64,000 nucleotides of DNA from Microbacterium sp. 1S1 (GCF_008271365.1 NZ_CP043430.1:1674001-1738000); one strand, 5' to 3'; shown: positions 53,493 to 63,615, counted from the stretch's first letter. A program made the numbers and translations. The notes: generated by a model from the letters alone, not told the origin.

Positions 53493-54632
53493 ATGGCCCT
53501 CTTCTCCCGCCGCAAGAAGTCCGGCGACGACGCCGTCACTCCCGCCCCGTCCACCGCGCCCGAGGCCGGAACGGAGGAAGACGCGAGTCCGGCGACCGAG
53601 GAGGCTGCGGCCCCGACGGTCGAGGGGTCTCCCACCGTCGGCATCTCCGTCCAGGCCTTCCGTGGCGTCGGCGCGGAAGCGGGACCCGAAGTCGCCCTGC
53701 CGGATCCGGAGGCTGCTGCGCCACCCGCGCGCCCCGTGAGCCCGGAGCCGTCCCGCCCTGCGGCGGAGCCCCCCGCTCCCGCGCCGGAACGGAAGCTGCC
53801 GCTCGCCCCCGCGCTCCCGCCCGAGCAGACCGAGACCGTCGCCGGCATGAAGGACAACGTGCTGCTGCGCGAGTCCCTGACCCAGATCGAGGCGGGCGCC
53901 TCCAACGAGCAGCTCCTGGGAGTGCTCCGGCAGGCGCTCCAAGGTCACCTCTACATCCGCGTGAACGGCGACGCCCGCGCGCAGATCAGCGAGGGCAAGC
54001 CGCTCGCGGTGGCCGTGGTCCGCGACGGTGAGCGGCAGTTCATGCTCGCGTTCAGCTCGGCGGCCGCCGTCCGCGACTCCGTGCAGCTCGAAGCAGACCC
54101 GTCCGCGACGTCCGCGGTCGCGCAGCCGACCACCTCGGTCATGCAGCAGGTCGTGTCCGGCGACTTCGCGGGTCTCATCATCGACAACGCGTCCGCGCCG
54201 CACCGCGTGGTGTTCCCCACCGAGCTCCTGCAGAAGACCCTGGAGCAGGCCGACGTCGACATGACCGTGAAGTCGCTGCTCGCGGCACCGCGGGAGCAGG
54301 ACTCGCCCGCCCGGGTGGGCGAGGCTCTCGCCACGACGCGCATGTGGGTGGCCGTGAACGACGGATCGGGTACCGGTCAGGTCGGCATCGCCGAAGCCCA
54401 GACCGCCGACGGCCGCCGCTTCCTGCAGCTCTTCACCCACCCTCTGGAGGTCATCGCCCTCGGCCGCGGAGACCGTCCGCTCCCGTTCGAGCCGGAGCAG
54501 CTCGCCAAGGTGCTGTCGAGCCACCCCGAGATGGCGGGCGTCATCATCGACTCCGCCGGTCCGTCCATGGTGGTCGAGCGCACCGCCCTCGCTCCCGTGC
54601 TCGTGCGCGCGGTGCAGATCGACGACGACTGA
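53493..54632 (+). CDS. SseB family protein with two SseB-type domains
   Basis: 379 residues. The first ~110 are Pro/Ala/Glu-rich and probably disordered, starting MALFSRRKKSGDD. Two SseB N-terminal-type domains follow: about 125-240 (NVLLRESLTQIEAG...LYIRVNG...FMLAFSSAAAV) and about 250-375 (ALATTRMWVAVNDGSG...RFLQLFTHPLEVIALG...GVIIDSAGPSMVVER). The family name comes from a Salmonella secretion factor, but actinobacterial members have no known role and no secretion system is nearby. Confidence 0.82.
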   Translation: MALFSRRKKSGDDAVTPAPSTAPEAGTEEDASPATEEAAAPTVEGSPTVGISVQAFRGVGAEAGPEVALPDPEAAAPPARPVSPEPSRPAAEPPAPAPERKLPLAPALPPEQTETVAGMKDNVLLRESLTQIEAGASNEQLLGVLRQALQGHLYIRVNGDARAQISEGKPLAVAVVRDGERQFMLAFSSAAAVRDSVQLEADPSATSAVAQPTTSVMQQVVSGDFAGLIIDNASAPHRVVFPTELLQKTLEQADVDMTVKSLLAAPREQDSPARVGEALATTRMWVAVNDGSGTGQVGIAEAQTADGRRFLQLFTHPLEVIALGRGDRPLPFEPEQLAKVLSSHPEMAGVIIDSAGPSMVVERTALAPVLVRAVQIDDD

Positions 54633-54655
54633 CGGCCTGCGCACCCGGGTCCGCC

Positions 54656-54683
54656 GGGGGTTCCGTGCGTCGGAACCTCCCCC
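54656..54683 (+). terminator. Hairpin between the SseB and LigD-polymerase genes
   Basis: GGGGGTTCC pairs with GGAACC-T-CCCCC (one bulged T). It directly abuts the -10 box of the next gene, so it may serve as terminator for SseB and overlap the -35 region. Confidence 0.45.
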
Positions 54684-54689
54684 TAGGGT
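54684..54689 (+). promoter_or_regulatory. -10 box of the LigD-polymerase gene, leaderless arrangement
   Basis: TAGGGT, then 6 nt, then ATG; TTCCGT lies 17 nt upstream as a possible -35. Confidence 0.55.
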
Positions 54690-54695
54690 CGGAGC

Positions 54696-55766
54696 ATGGC
54701 CTCCGAACGCGTGACCCTGACCGTCGCCGACACCGACGGAGAGCGCGAGGTCGCGCTCTCCAGCCCGAACCGGGTCGTGTGGCCCGACCTCGGGATCACC
54801 AAGGCGGAGCTCGCGGAGTACGTGCAGCTCGCATCCGTGCCCTTCCTGTCGGCGAACGGGAACCGGCCGGTGTCCCTGGAGCGTTTCCGCGACGGGGTCG
54901 GCGCCACCGGTGAGCCTCGCAGGGAGGGGTTCTTCTCGAAGAATCCGCCGAAGGGTACTCCCGAGTTCGTCGACGCCGTGACCGTCACCTACAACAGCGG
55001 CCGCCGCCACCCGCAGATCGTCCTGAACCGCACCAGCGCGATCGTGTGGGCCGTGCAGATGAACACGATCGTCTTCCACCCGTGGGCGTCGTTGGCGACG
55101 GATTCCGACAACCCGGTCGAACTGCGCATCGATCTCGACCCGCAGCCGGGCACCGGGTTCGCCGAAGCCGTCCCCGCGGCCCACGCGCTCCGGGACGTGC
55201 TGCGTGAGGCCGGGCTGGAGGCGTTCGCGAAGACGAGCGGCAACCGCGGCCTGCACGTCTTCGCGCCCATCGAGCCGACCCACGAGTTCCTCGATGTGCG
55301 GCACGCCGTGATCGCCGCCGGCCGCGAGCTCGAGCGGCGGATGCCCGACCGGGTCACCACGAACTGGTGGAAGGAGGAGCGCGGGGAGCGCCTCTTCGTC
55401 GACTTCAACCAGGCCAACCGCGACCGCACCATGGCCGGCGCCTACAGTCCCCGCGCCCTGCCCGGAGCGACCGTCTCCACGCCCGTGCACTGGGAGGAGC
55501 TCGACGACCTCGACCCCCGTGCGTTCACCGTGCGCAGCATCCCGCAGCGACTCGACGAGGTGGGTGACCCCTGGGCCGACATGCAGGCCAGGCCCGGGCG
55601 CATCGACACGCTGCTGGAGTGGTGGGAGCGCGACAAGGAGGACGGCCTCGGAGAGCTGCCGTTCCCGCCGGAGTTCCCGAAGATGCCCGGTGAGCCGCCG
55701 CGCGTGCAGCCGAGCAAGAAGAACGCGGCGAACTGGGACGCCGACGGCAACCCCGTCGAGGGCTGA
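54696..55766 (+). CDS. LigD-type non-homologous end-joining polymerase
   Basis: 356 residues, the primase/polymerase domain of LigD as a separate protein. SPNRVVWPDLGITKAELAEY, RFRDGVGATGEPRREGFFSK, the catalytic acidic pair in LRIDLDPQPG and FAKTSGNRGLHVFAPI are the family motifs. It fills or extends ends during Ku-dependent joining, often adding ribonucleotides. The matching ligase converges from the other strand 6 nt away. Ku is not in the window. Confidence 0.9.
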   Translation: MASERVTLTVADTDGEREVALSSPNRVVWPDLGITKAELAEYVQLASVPFLSANGNRPVSLERFRDGVGATGEPRREGFFSKNPPKGTPEFVDAVTVTYNSGRRHPQIVLNRTSAIVWAVQMNTIVFHPWASLATDSDNPVELRIDLDPQPGTGFAEAVPAAHALRDVLREAGLEAFAKTSGNRGLHVFAPIEPTHEFLDVRHAVIAAGRELERRMPDRVTTNWWKEERGERLFVDFNQANRDRTMAGAYSPRALPGATVSTPVHWEELDDLDPRAFTVRSIPQRLDEVGDPWADMQARPGRIDTLLEWWERDKEDGLGELPFPPEFPKMPGEPPRVQPSKKNAANWDADGNPVEG

Positions 55767-55772
55767 ACCGGG

Positions 55773-56816
55773 TCAGCTCAGGACGTCGGCCAGGTCGTAA
55801 CCCTCGACGGTGTCGAGCTGGTCGTAGGTGCAGGAGCGCGCGTCGCGGTCCGGCCGCCACCGCTCGAACTGCACCGTGTGCCGGAAGCGGGCGCCTTCGA
55901 GCTGGTCGTACCGCACCTCCAGCACGCGCTCGGGGCGCAGCCGCACGTACGACACGTCCTTCGCGCCGCTGAAGCGCGACCGTTCGCCCTCGCCGGTCAC
56001 TGCGGCACCGTTCTCGTCGCGTTCGACAAGCGGGGCGAGCTCCTCCACGAGCTGTTTGCGCTTCGCGTCACTCCATGCCGCGACGCCACCGACCTGACGC
56101 AGCGTCCCGTCGGCGTCGTACAGGCCGACGAGCAGCGACCCCACCCCGGTGCCGGACTTGTGGATGCGGTAGCCGAGGGCCACGACGTCGGCGGTCCGGG
56201 CGTGCTTGATCTTGAACAGGGTGCGCTTCCCCGGGGCGTACGGTTGCGCCAGTGGCTTCGCGACGACGCCGTCCAGTCCCGCCCCTTCGAACTCGTCGAG
56301 CCAGCGCACGGCCGCGTCCCGGTCGCGGGTGGTCCGCGTCAGGTGAAGCGGGTGATCCACGGACTCCATGAGGCTCTCCAGCCGCGCGCGCCGTGTCTCG
56401 AACGACTGGTCCCGCAGGTCGTCCTCTCCGGAGGCGAGCAGGTCGAAGGCGATGAACATCGCCGGCGTCGCGGCGGCGAGCGTGGCGACGCGGGAGGCCG
56501 CCGGGTGGATGCGCTGGCTGAGCGCCTCCCAATCCAGTCGTTGCGCGCCGCTCCGTCCCGTCGCCACGACGATCTCACCGTCGAGCAGGCAGGGGACCGG
56601 GAGGAGCTGCGGGATCGCGTCGACGAGCTCCGGGAAGTAGCGGGTGAGAGGCTTCGCCCCGCGCGAGCCGATCTCCACCTTCTCCCCGTCCCAGGCGATC
56701 AGGCCGCGGAATCCGTCCCACTTCGGCTCGTAGAGCAGACCGCCGGGCGTCTTGTCCGGGTCGGGGACCGCGGCGACGGCCTTCGCGAGCATGGGGGCCG
56801 GAATCTCGTAGCGCAT
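55773..56816 (-). CDS. ATP-dependent DNA ligase (LigD ligase domain type)
   Basis: 347 residues. The nucleotidyltransferase lysine lies in YEPKWDGFRG (motif I), with CLLDGEIVV (III/IIIa region), AGLDGVVAKPLAQPYAPGKRTLFKIKH (IV-V) and a C-terminal OB-fold (VSYVRLRPERVLEVRYDQLEGARFRHTVQFERWRPDRD). This is the stand-alone ligase counterpart of the adjacent polymerase. The reading frame is open upstream into the oxidoreductase gene because of a frameshift there, but the ATG at 56816 starts the protein where the family starts. Confidence 0.9.
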   Translation of the reverse strand: MRYEIPAPMLAKAVAAVPDPDKTPGGLLYEPKWDGFRGLIAWDGEKVEIGSRGAKPLTRYFPELVDAIPQLLPVPCLLDGEIVVATGRSGAQRLDWEALSQRIHPAASRVATLAAATPAMFIAFDLLASGEDDLRDQSFETRRARLESLMESVDHPLHLTRTTRDRDAAVRWLDEFEGAGLDGVVAKPLAQPYAPGKRTLFKIKHARTADVVALGYRIHKSGTGVGSLLVGLYDADGTLRQVGGVAAWSDAKRKQLVEELAPLVERDENGAAVTGEGERSRFSGAKDVSYVRLRPERVLEVRYDQLEGARFRHTVQFERWRPDRDARSCTYDQLDTVEGYDLADVLS

Positions 56817-56859
56817 GCACCCCATCCTGGACCGGGCGGACGTCGGGGGAAAGGGCTGG

Positions 56860-58310
56860 TCAGTCGAACAGGTCGTCGAGCTCGGCGGGCGTCCCGGCGT
56901 CCCGCAGCACCGTGTGCGCCGCGTGCCACCCGGCCATGCCGTTGACGGCGGGGCCGGGCGGGGTCGAGGCGGAGGCGAGGTACACGCCACGCATGGGGGT
57001 CCGCCACGGGGCGGGGAGAGGACGGGGCGCCGCAGGGCCTGCCGCATGTCGAACACGCCCCCGGAGATGTCGCCGCCCACTTCCGCGGGGTTGATCGCCT
57101 CACGAGAGGAGGCCGGCACCGCGTGGCGGGCGAGGATCCGGTCGCGGAAACCGGGGGCGAAGCGCTCGACCTGTGCGGTGATGAGCTCCGTCGGGTCGAG
57201 GTCGGAGCCGTTCGGCACGTGGATGTACGCCCAGAGCACGGCCTTGCCCTCCGGGGCCCGGGTCGGGTCGAACAGCGACGGCTGCACGGCCAGGACATAG
57301 GGGCGCTCGGACACCCGGCCCACGGCGACCGCGTTCTCGCTGTTCCACACCTCATCCCTCGTCCCGGCGACGTGCACGGTCGGGGCGCTCCGCACGTGCT
57401 CGTTCGTCCACGGCACGGGGCCGTCGAGCGCGAAGTCGACCTTGGCGGCGGCGGCGCCGTAACGATAGCCGCGGAGGGCACGAGCGTAGGAGGCGGGGAT
57501 GTCCGGGTGGGTGAGCGCGAGTCGGGGGGAGGTGTTGAGGAGCAGGACGTCGCCGCGGTCGGGGTCGCCCGCGTCCAGCGTCGCGAGGTCGGTGATGCGG
57601 ACGCCGGTCTCGATCGTGCCACCGTGGGCTTCCAGGTCGGCGACGAGGGCGTCCGCGATCACCTGCGACCCGCCGCGCGGGTAGGGCCAGCCGCCGGCGT
57701 GGGCCAGCCCGGCGAGCAGCAGTCCCGCCGCGGCGCCGGCGAGCGTGGGTTGCGGAGAGTTCGCGTGCGCGACGACCCCGGCCATGAGCGCGGCCGCTTC
57801 CTCCGTGCGGAAGGCGGCGCGCGCGAGGGGCGTGCCCTGATCGAGCATGCGGATCGCGTAGCGCACGGCCGTGATCGGGTCGCGCGGGACGCGGAGGAGC
57901 TGATTGAAGGTGAAGTCCGTCACCCCGTCGATGCGGGTGCTGAGCGGGCGGAGTCGGCGCAGCCACGCGTCCCCGTCGACGCCGAGACCGCCGGCGGTGC
58001 GCTCGATGTCGCGCCAGGCGACGGCGGCGCGGCCGTCATCGAGAGGGTGGGCGAAGGAGATCTCCGGCCGGATCCACTCGATCCGCTCGTCGAGCCCGAA
58101 AGCCCGGAAGAACGGCGAGGCGACGGCTGCCGGGTGGACGGCGGAACAGACGTCGTGTCGGAAGCCCGGGAGCGTGACCTCCTGCGTGCGCAGCCCGCCC
58201 CCGACCGTGTCCGCGGCCTCCAGGACCCGTACCCGGTAGCCGGCGCGGGCGAGGGAGACGGCGGCGGAGAGGCCGTTCGGTCCGGATCCGATGATCGTCG
58301 CGAGTGCCAT
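56860..58310 (-). pseudogene. Phytoene-desaturase-like FAD oxidoreductase, apparent frameshift near its 3' end
   Basis: About 483 residues if repaired. The N terminus has the dinucleotide motif ATIIGSGPNGLSAAVSLARAGYRVRVLEA and GGGLRTQEVTLPGFRHDVCSAVHP, typical of the NAD(P)/FAD oxidoreductase group that includes carotenoid desaturases and a PYROXD2-like branch. After FDMRQALRRPVLSP the frame breaks near 57003-57015 in a CCCCGCCCCG run. The +1 frame restores the expected ending (RTPMRGVYLASASTPPGP, NGMAGWHAAHTVL, ELDDLFD) and stops at 56860. Unrepaired, it reads on into the ligase gene as a false 845-codon fusion. Either an assembly indel or a recent mutation. Confidence 0.8.
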
Positions 58311-58375
58311 GCGGCCAGTCTCGCACGCGGGCCCGCGGTCGGCGGAGGGGGTTGCGCCGTGCGATCCTGGAAGGG

Positions 58376-58858
58376 ATGAATGAAGTCCAGGGCCCGACCC
58401 CCGCCGGCACCTCCCGTCCGTACCGTTCGCTTCCCGAGGCGCTCCGCGCCCACCGCATCGACCCGGTGAACCACGCGTTCATCACCGAGATCGTCGCGTC
58501 CGCGGGGGTGACGTCGCTGATCGACCGGGGTCGCTACATCGAGGCGATCCGTCGCGAGGGGGCGGCGCTGCACATCGGCCGCACGTACACGAACGGCTTC
58601 ACGGAGGACGAGGTCGTGACTGTCGGTTCGACCCGCCTCCGCCTGCAGCCCAGCGAGGGGCGCGCGCCGTACTTCTACGTCACGCACCCGAGCGAGTTCG
58701 CCCCGCAGACCCCCGTCAAGGCCAAGCGCTCCTCGACGCCGCGCACCCCCGCCGCTGCGCGCACGCCCGCGGCTCCGAAGCCCGTCGAGCGCGACTACGG
58801 CGTGTGTGACGTGTGCTTCATGGTGAAGACCCCCGCCGGCGGCTGCGGCTGCGACTGA
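58376..58858 (+). CDS. Unrecognised 160-residue protein with C-terminal cysteine cluster
   Basis: Not recognised. The N-terminal two thirds (YRSLPEALRAHRIDPVNHAFITEIVASAGVTSLIDRGRYIEAIR then AALHIGRTYTNGFTEDE) look like a small alpha/beta domain. A Pro/Ala/Thr-rich linker (KRSSTPRTPAAARTPAAPKP) leads to GVCDVCFMVKTPAGGCGCD, with four cysteines in CxxC...CGC spacing, a possible zinc site. The ATG at 58376 follows GGAAGGG. Its stop overlaps the next gene by 1 nt (TGATG). Confidence 0.7.
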   Translation: MNEVQGPTPAGTSRPYRSLPEALRAHRIDPVNHAFITEIVASAGVTSLIDRGRYIEAIRREGAALHIGRTYTNGFTEDEVVTVGSTRLRLQPSEGRAPYFYVTHPSEFAPQTPVKAKRSSTPRTPAAARTPAAPKPVERDYGVCDVCFMVKTPAGGCGCD

Positions 58859-59406
58859 TGTGCGCCGCTCCCGCGCGCGGCGGCGTCTCCGTCCGCGAGG
58901 CAGAGTGGCCGGGAGACGCGGCTTTCGTGAGTGCCGCCGTATCGACATACCTCAGACAGACCGAGCAGGAGAAGCACGACATCCTGGGTGACCCGGCGGA
59001 GCCCGAGGGTGAGCTCCCCGAGCGGTACCGGCCGGAGGTCCGCGACCCCGAGACCGCATACGCCGGAGGGCGGGTGCTCGTGGCGGAGGTCGACGGGGGT
59101 CCGGTCGGCGTGGTGATCGCCCTTCCGCATGCCGGGTACACCGAGATCAAGCGGCTCTGGGCGGATCCGACGGTCCGCGGCCGAGGCGTCGGGTCCGCGC
59201 TGCTCGACGCCGTCCTGCGGGAGGCGGAGGGGGCGGTGCGGCTGTCGGTCTGGGACTGGCGCGACGCCGCGATCCGGCTCTACACATCCCGCGGCTTCCG
59301 CCCCGCCGATGCCCGGGACGACCGCGATCGCCTTCTCTGTTTCGAATCGCGCACTTCGCTGCATCCGGCGGCCGAACGCAGCAAAGGGCGCGATTCGAAG
59401 GGCTAG
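58858..59406 (+). CDS. GNAT family N-acetyltransferase
   Basis: 182 residues. The acetyl-CoA loop is IKRLWADPTVRGRGVGSALLDAVLREA, followed by LSVWDWRDAAIRLYTSRGFRPADAR. N terminus VSVREAEWPGDAAFVSAAVSTYL. Substrate unknown. It starts by 1-nt overlap with the CxxC gene, so the two are coupled. Its end overlaps the end of the convergent acyl-CoA dehydrogenase gene by 4 nt. Confidence 0.85.
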   Translation: MCAAPARGGVSVREAEWPGDAAFVSAAVSTYLRQTEQEKHDILGDPAEPEGELPERYRPEVRDPETAYAGGRVLVAEVDGGPVGVVIALPHAGYTEIKRLWADPTVRGRGVGSALLDAVLREAEGAVRLSVWDWRDAAIRLYTSRGFRPADARDDRDRLLCFESRTSLHPAAERSKGRDSKG

Positions 59407-60638
59407 GCGAAGGCGCTCATCCCGGTGATGTCACGGCCGAGCAGGAGCGCCTGGACCGACTCGGTGCCCTCGTAGGTGTGGATGGCCTCGATGTCGGCCA
59501 TGTGCTGCATGACGCCGTTCTCCAGGAGGATGCCGTTGCCGCCGAGGAGGTCCCGCGCCGTCGCCGCGATTCGCCGGGCCGCCCGGGTGTTGTGGAACTT
59601 CGCGAGCGACGCCTGGGTCGGCCGCAGGGCGCCCGCCTGCTCCAGATCGGCCATCCGGCGGCAGTACAGCTGCATCGCCGTGAGATCTTCCAGCATGTGC
59701 GTCAGGCGCTCCTGCACCATCTGGAACTTCGCGAGCGGCTTGCCGAACTGCACCCGCTCCTTCGCGTAGGCCAGAGCCGCCTCGTAGCAGGCGGTCGCGT
59801 GACCGAGGGCCGACCAGGCGACACCGGACCGGGTGGCGTAGAGCACGGTCGAAGCGTCCTTGAAGCTCCTGGTCCCGGGAAGCACCGCGTCCAGCGGCAC
59901 CCGTACGTCGTCCAGGCGGATGTGGGCCTGATGGATCGCGCGGAGGGAGGCCTTCCCGCGGATCACGGTGCCGGTGTAGCCGGGGGTGTCCTGCTCGACG
60001 AGGAAGCACCGCACCGATCCGTGTTCGGCGGCGGAGTCGTCGTCGACCCGCGCCCAGACGAACGTGATCCCGCCGGAGGCTCCGTTGCCGATCCACTTCT
60101 TGGTCCCGCGGAGCACCCAGGAGTCCCCGTCGCGACGGGCCACGGTCTCCAGCGAGACGGAGTCGGAGCCGTGGTCGGGCTCGGTCAGCGCGAACGAGCC
60201 GAGCACGGAGCCGTCGGCGAGGGCGGTGAGCCAGCGGTCCTGCTGGGCGGGGGATCCGAACAGGGCGAGGGTCCGGAGGGCGAGACCGCCCTGGACAGCG
60301 AGGATCGTGCCGAGCGAGCCGTCCCCGCGCGAGATCTCCATGTTCACCAGTCCCGCGGCGAGCGGGGAGAGGCGGGTGAGGGCGGGATGATCGATCCCGT
60401 CGACGACGAGGTCCATCTCGCCCATGCGCCGTGCGGCCTCGAGCGGGTACTCGGCGCGGTCCCAGGCCTCCGCCATCTGCGGGGCGACCTCGTCGACATA
60501 CGCCTTGGCGCGCTCCCAGGCCTCCCGGTCGGCGGCGGGGAGGTCCGCGAAGACCGCGTAGTAGTCGCTGTCCTGTCGCGCGGTGACGTCGTAGGACGCG
60601 ACGCGTTCGCCGGGCAGAGGTGACGCTTCGGGGCTCAT
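59403..60638 (-). CDS. Acyl-CoA dehydrogenase (glutaryl-CoA dehydrogenase-like)
   Basis: 411 residues, FAD flavoprotein. FALTEPDHGSDSVSLETVARRDGDSWVLRGTKKWIGNG, VQFGKPLAKFQMVQERL and the catalytic-glutamate region IHTYEGTESVQALLLGRDITG place it nearest glutaryl-CoA dehydrogenases; the real substrate may differ. The ATG at 60638 has GAAGGAG 6 nt upstream; the frame is open to 60689. Probably co-transcribed with the TetR gene before it, and controlled at the palindrome 60661-60679. Confidence 0.88.
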   Translation of the reverse strand: MSPEASPLPGERVASYDVTARQDSDYYAVFADLPAADREAWERAKAYVDEVAPQMAEAWDRAEYPLEAARRMGEMDLVVDGIDHPALTRLSPLAAGLVNMEISRGDGSLGTILAVQGGLALRTLALFGSPAQQDRWLTALADGSVLGSFALTEPDHGSDSVSLETVARRDGDSWVLRGTKKWIGNGASGGITFVWARVDDDSAAEHGSVRCFLVEQDTPGYTGTVIRGKASLRAIHQAHIRLDDVRVPLDAVLPGTRSFKDASTVLYATRSGVAWSALGHATACYEAALAYAKERVQFGKPLAKFQMVQERLTHMLEDLTAMQLYCRRMADLEQAGALRPTQASLAKFHNTRAARRIAATARDLLGGNGILLENGVMQHMADIEAIHTYEGTESVQALLLGRDITGMSAFA

Positions 60639-60660
60639 GGTGACTCCTTCGTGACACCAG

Positions 60661-60679
60661 GTATCGTACTCCTCGATAC
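60661..60679. promoter_or_regulatory. Operator-like inverted repeat before the acyl-CoA dehydrogenase
   Basis: GTATCG, 7 nt, CGATAC, 22 nt before the ATG and between it and the TetR gene. A likely site for that TetR protein. Confidence 0.55.
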
Positions 60680-60704
60680 TCGGTGCCACGACCCGCGTGC
60701 CCGC

Positions 60705-61367
60705 TCAATCGAGTTCGGAGCGCAGCCTCCGCGTGACCTCGGCGATGGGCATGGAGCGGGGGAAGACCGCCACGACCATGTCGTCGGGGGCCCCGGCGGC
60801 GGCGTCCTCCCCGACCCCGTATCGGCGCCGGGCGTCCGCGAGCGCGGACTGGAGCGTCGCCAGCGGCACCTTCTTCCGTCCGCGCAGGAGCTGCCGCAGG
60901 ACGTGGTTGTGCACCGCGGTCACGAGTGCAGCGAATCCGACCGCATCGAGCGGGTCGACACCCGGCAGCGCGCTCCGCAGGTACTCGTCGAACAGTCGCT
61001 CGTAGCGGAACACCGTGATGATCTCGCGCTCTCGGAGCACCGGGACCTGGCGGACGACCTGATACCGGCGCCGTGCGAGCTCGGGATCGTTCGCGAAGTG
61101 GGTGAAGACGGCTTCCGACGCCGCGCACACGGCACCCCACGGATCGTCGTGACCCTCCGCCAGGAACTCGCGGAGCTGCTCCAGCAGCACCTCGTGGTCG
61201 GCGAAGACGACGTCTTCCTTGCCACCGAACTGGCGGAAGAAGGTCGAGCGGGAGACCCCGGCCGCCTTGGCGATCTGCTCGACGGACGTCTGGTCGAACC
61301 CCTGGGTCTGGAACAGCTCGAGCGCGGCGGCGACCACGGCGTCGCGCGGATCGGAGAAGTCTCGCAT
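60705..61367 (-). CDS. TetR/AcrR family regulator
   Basis: 220 residues. N-terminal helix-turn-helix ([40 protein letters not shown], about 14-53) and a helical ligand domain ([32 protein letters not shown]). The neighbouring acyl-CoA dehydrogenase suggests an acyl-CoA as ligand. The ATG at 61367 has a TAGGCT -10 box 7 nt before it; an ATG ten codons upstream lies inside that box and is rejected. Confidence 0.88.
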   Translation of the reverse strand: MRDFSDPRDAVVAAALELFQTQGFDQTSVEQIAKAAGVSRSTFFRQFGGKEDVVFADHEVLLEQLREFLAEGHDDPWGAVCAASEAVFTHFANDPELARRRYQVVRQVPVLREREIITVFRYERLFDEYLRSALPGVDPLDAVGFAALVTAVHNHVLRQLLRGRKKVPLATLQSALADARRRYGVGEDAAAGAPDDMVVAVFPRSMPIAEVTRRLRSELD

Positions 61368-61374
61368 GACGCAA

Positions 61375-61380
61375 AGCCTA
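61375..61380 (-). promoter_or_regulatory. -10 box of the TetR gene, leaderless arrangement
   Basis: TAGGCT on the minus strand, then 7 nt, then ATG. Confidence 0.5.
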
Positions 61381-61451
61381 GGACCTCCCGCCCGCATCGC
61401 ACCGGCTCCACGGGCCGCCCGCGGGCCGCAGGAGCGCCCAGGACGAGGTAG

Positions 61452-61457
61452 TAGGCT
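61452..61457 (+). promoter_or_regulatory. -10 box of sucCD
   Basis: TAGGCT; a start near 61464 gives a leader of about 64 nt that includes the palindrome 61468-61485. Confidence 0.55.
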
Positions 61458-61467
61458 GGGGGACTGG

Positions 61468-61485
61468 TCGATGTCTCGACATCGA
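61468..61485. promoter_or_regulatory. 18-bp palindrome in the sucCD leader
   Basis: TCGATGTC-TC-GACATCGA: 8-bp perfect arms around 2 bp, starting about 4 nt after the predicted transcript start. The short spacer fits a dimeric repressor site better than an RNA hairpin. Confidence 0.5.
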
Positions 61486-61527
61486 GAGAATCACCAGACC
61501 AGACCGCAGCCCAGTGAAGGAAGCACA

Positions 61528-62694
61528 GTGGATCTGTACGAGTACCAGGCACGAGACGTTTTCGAGAAGTACGGAGTGCCGGTCCTCGCCGGCATCGTCG
61601 CGGACACCCCCGAGGAGGTGAAGGCGGCTGCCGAGAAGATCGGCGGTGTCGTGGTCGTCAAGGCCCAGGTCAAGACCGGCGGCCGCGGCAAGGCCGGCGG
61701 TGTCAAGGTCGCGAAGACCCCCGACGAGGCGTACGAGGCCGCGAAGGCCATCCTCGGGCTCGACATCAAGGGCCACGTCGTCAAGCGGGTCATGGTCGCG
61801 CAGGGCGCTCGCATCGCCGAGGAGTTCTACTTCTCCGTGCTGCTGGACCGCGCCAACCGCTCCTACCTCTCCCTGTGCTCCGTGGAGGGCGGCATGGAGA
61901 TCGAGCAGCTCGCCGTCGAGAAGCCCGAGGCCCTCGCCCGCGTCGAGGTCAACCCGCTCACGGGTATCGACAAGGAGAAGGCGGTCGAGATCGCCCGTGC
62001 CGCGAACTTCCCGGAAGACCTCGTCGAGAAGGTCTCCGACGTGTTCGTGAAGCTCTACGACGTCTACAAGGGTGAGGACGCGACGCTCGTCGAGGTGAAC
62101 CCGCTCGTCCGCACCGAGGACGGCGACATCATCGCGCTCGACGGCAAGGTCACGCTCGACGACAACGCGTCCGAGATCCGCCACCCCGAGCACGAGGCGC
62201 TGGAGGACAAGGACGCTGCCGACCCGCTCGAGGCCAAGGCCAAGGCGTCGGGCCTCAACTACGTCAAGCTCGACGGCGAGGTCGGCATCATCGGCAACGG
62301 CGCGGGCCTGGTCATGTCGACGCTCGACGTCGTCGCCTACGCCGGGGAGAACCACAACGGCGTCAAGCCCGCCAACTTCCTCGACATCGGCGGTGGCGCC
62401 TCGGCCGAGGTCATGGCCGCCGGCCTCGACGTCATCCTCGGCGACCCGCAGGTCAAGAGCGTGTTCGTCAACGTCTTCGGCGGCATCACGGCGTGCGACG
62501 CCGTCGCCAACGGCATCAAGGGTGCCCTCGAGACGCTGGGCGACACGGCCTCGAAGCCGCTGGTCGTCCGCCTCGACGGCAACCGCGTCGACGAAGGTCG
62601 TGCGATCCTCGCCGACTACGCGCACCCGCTCGTGACCCTGGCCGCCACGATGGACGAGGGCGCCGACAAGGCCGCCGAGCTCGCCAACGCCTGA
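61528..62694 (+). CDS. sucC: Succinyl-CoA synthetase beta subunit (ADP-forming)
   Basis: 388 residues, ATP-grasp subunit of the TCA-cycle enzyme that makes ATP and succinate from succinyl-Co[56 protein letters not shown] and [18 protein letters not shown] are typical. The GTG at 61528 follows GAAGGAAG; the frame is open upstream without homology. sucD follows after 18 nt. Confidence 0.96.
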   Translation: MDLYEYQARDVFEKYGVPVLAGIVADTPEEVKAAAEKIGGVVVVKAQVKTGGRGKAGGVKVAKTPDEAYEAAKAILGLDIKGHVVKRVMVAQGARIAEEFYFSVLLDRANRSYLSLCSVEGGMEIEQLAVEKPEALARVEVNPLTGIDKEKAVEIARAANFPEDLVEKVSDVFVKLYDVYKGEDATLVEVNPLVRTEDGDIIALDGKVTLDDNASEIRHPEHEALEDKDAADPLEAKAKASGLNYVKLDGEVGIIGNGAGLVMSTLDVVAYAGENHNGVKPANFLDIGGGASAEVMAAGLDVILGDPQVKSVFVNVFGGITACDAVANGIKGALETLGDTASKPLVVRLDGNRVDEGRAILADYAHPLVTLAATMDEGADKAAELANA

Positions 62695-62700
62695 GACTGA

Positions 62701-63615
<915 letters not shown>

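Noticed and set aside
55773..58310. Genuine FAD oxidoreductase-DNA ligase fusion
   Set aside because: The oxidoreductase C terminus is found intact in the next frame with its own stop, and the ligase has its own ATG. The join is best explained by a 1-nt indel.
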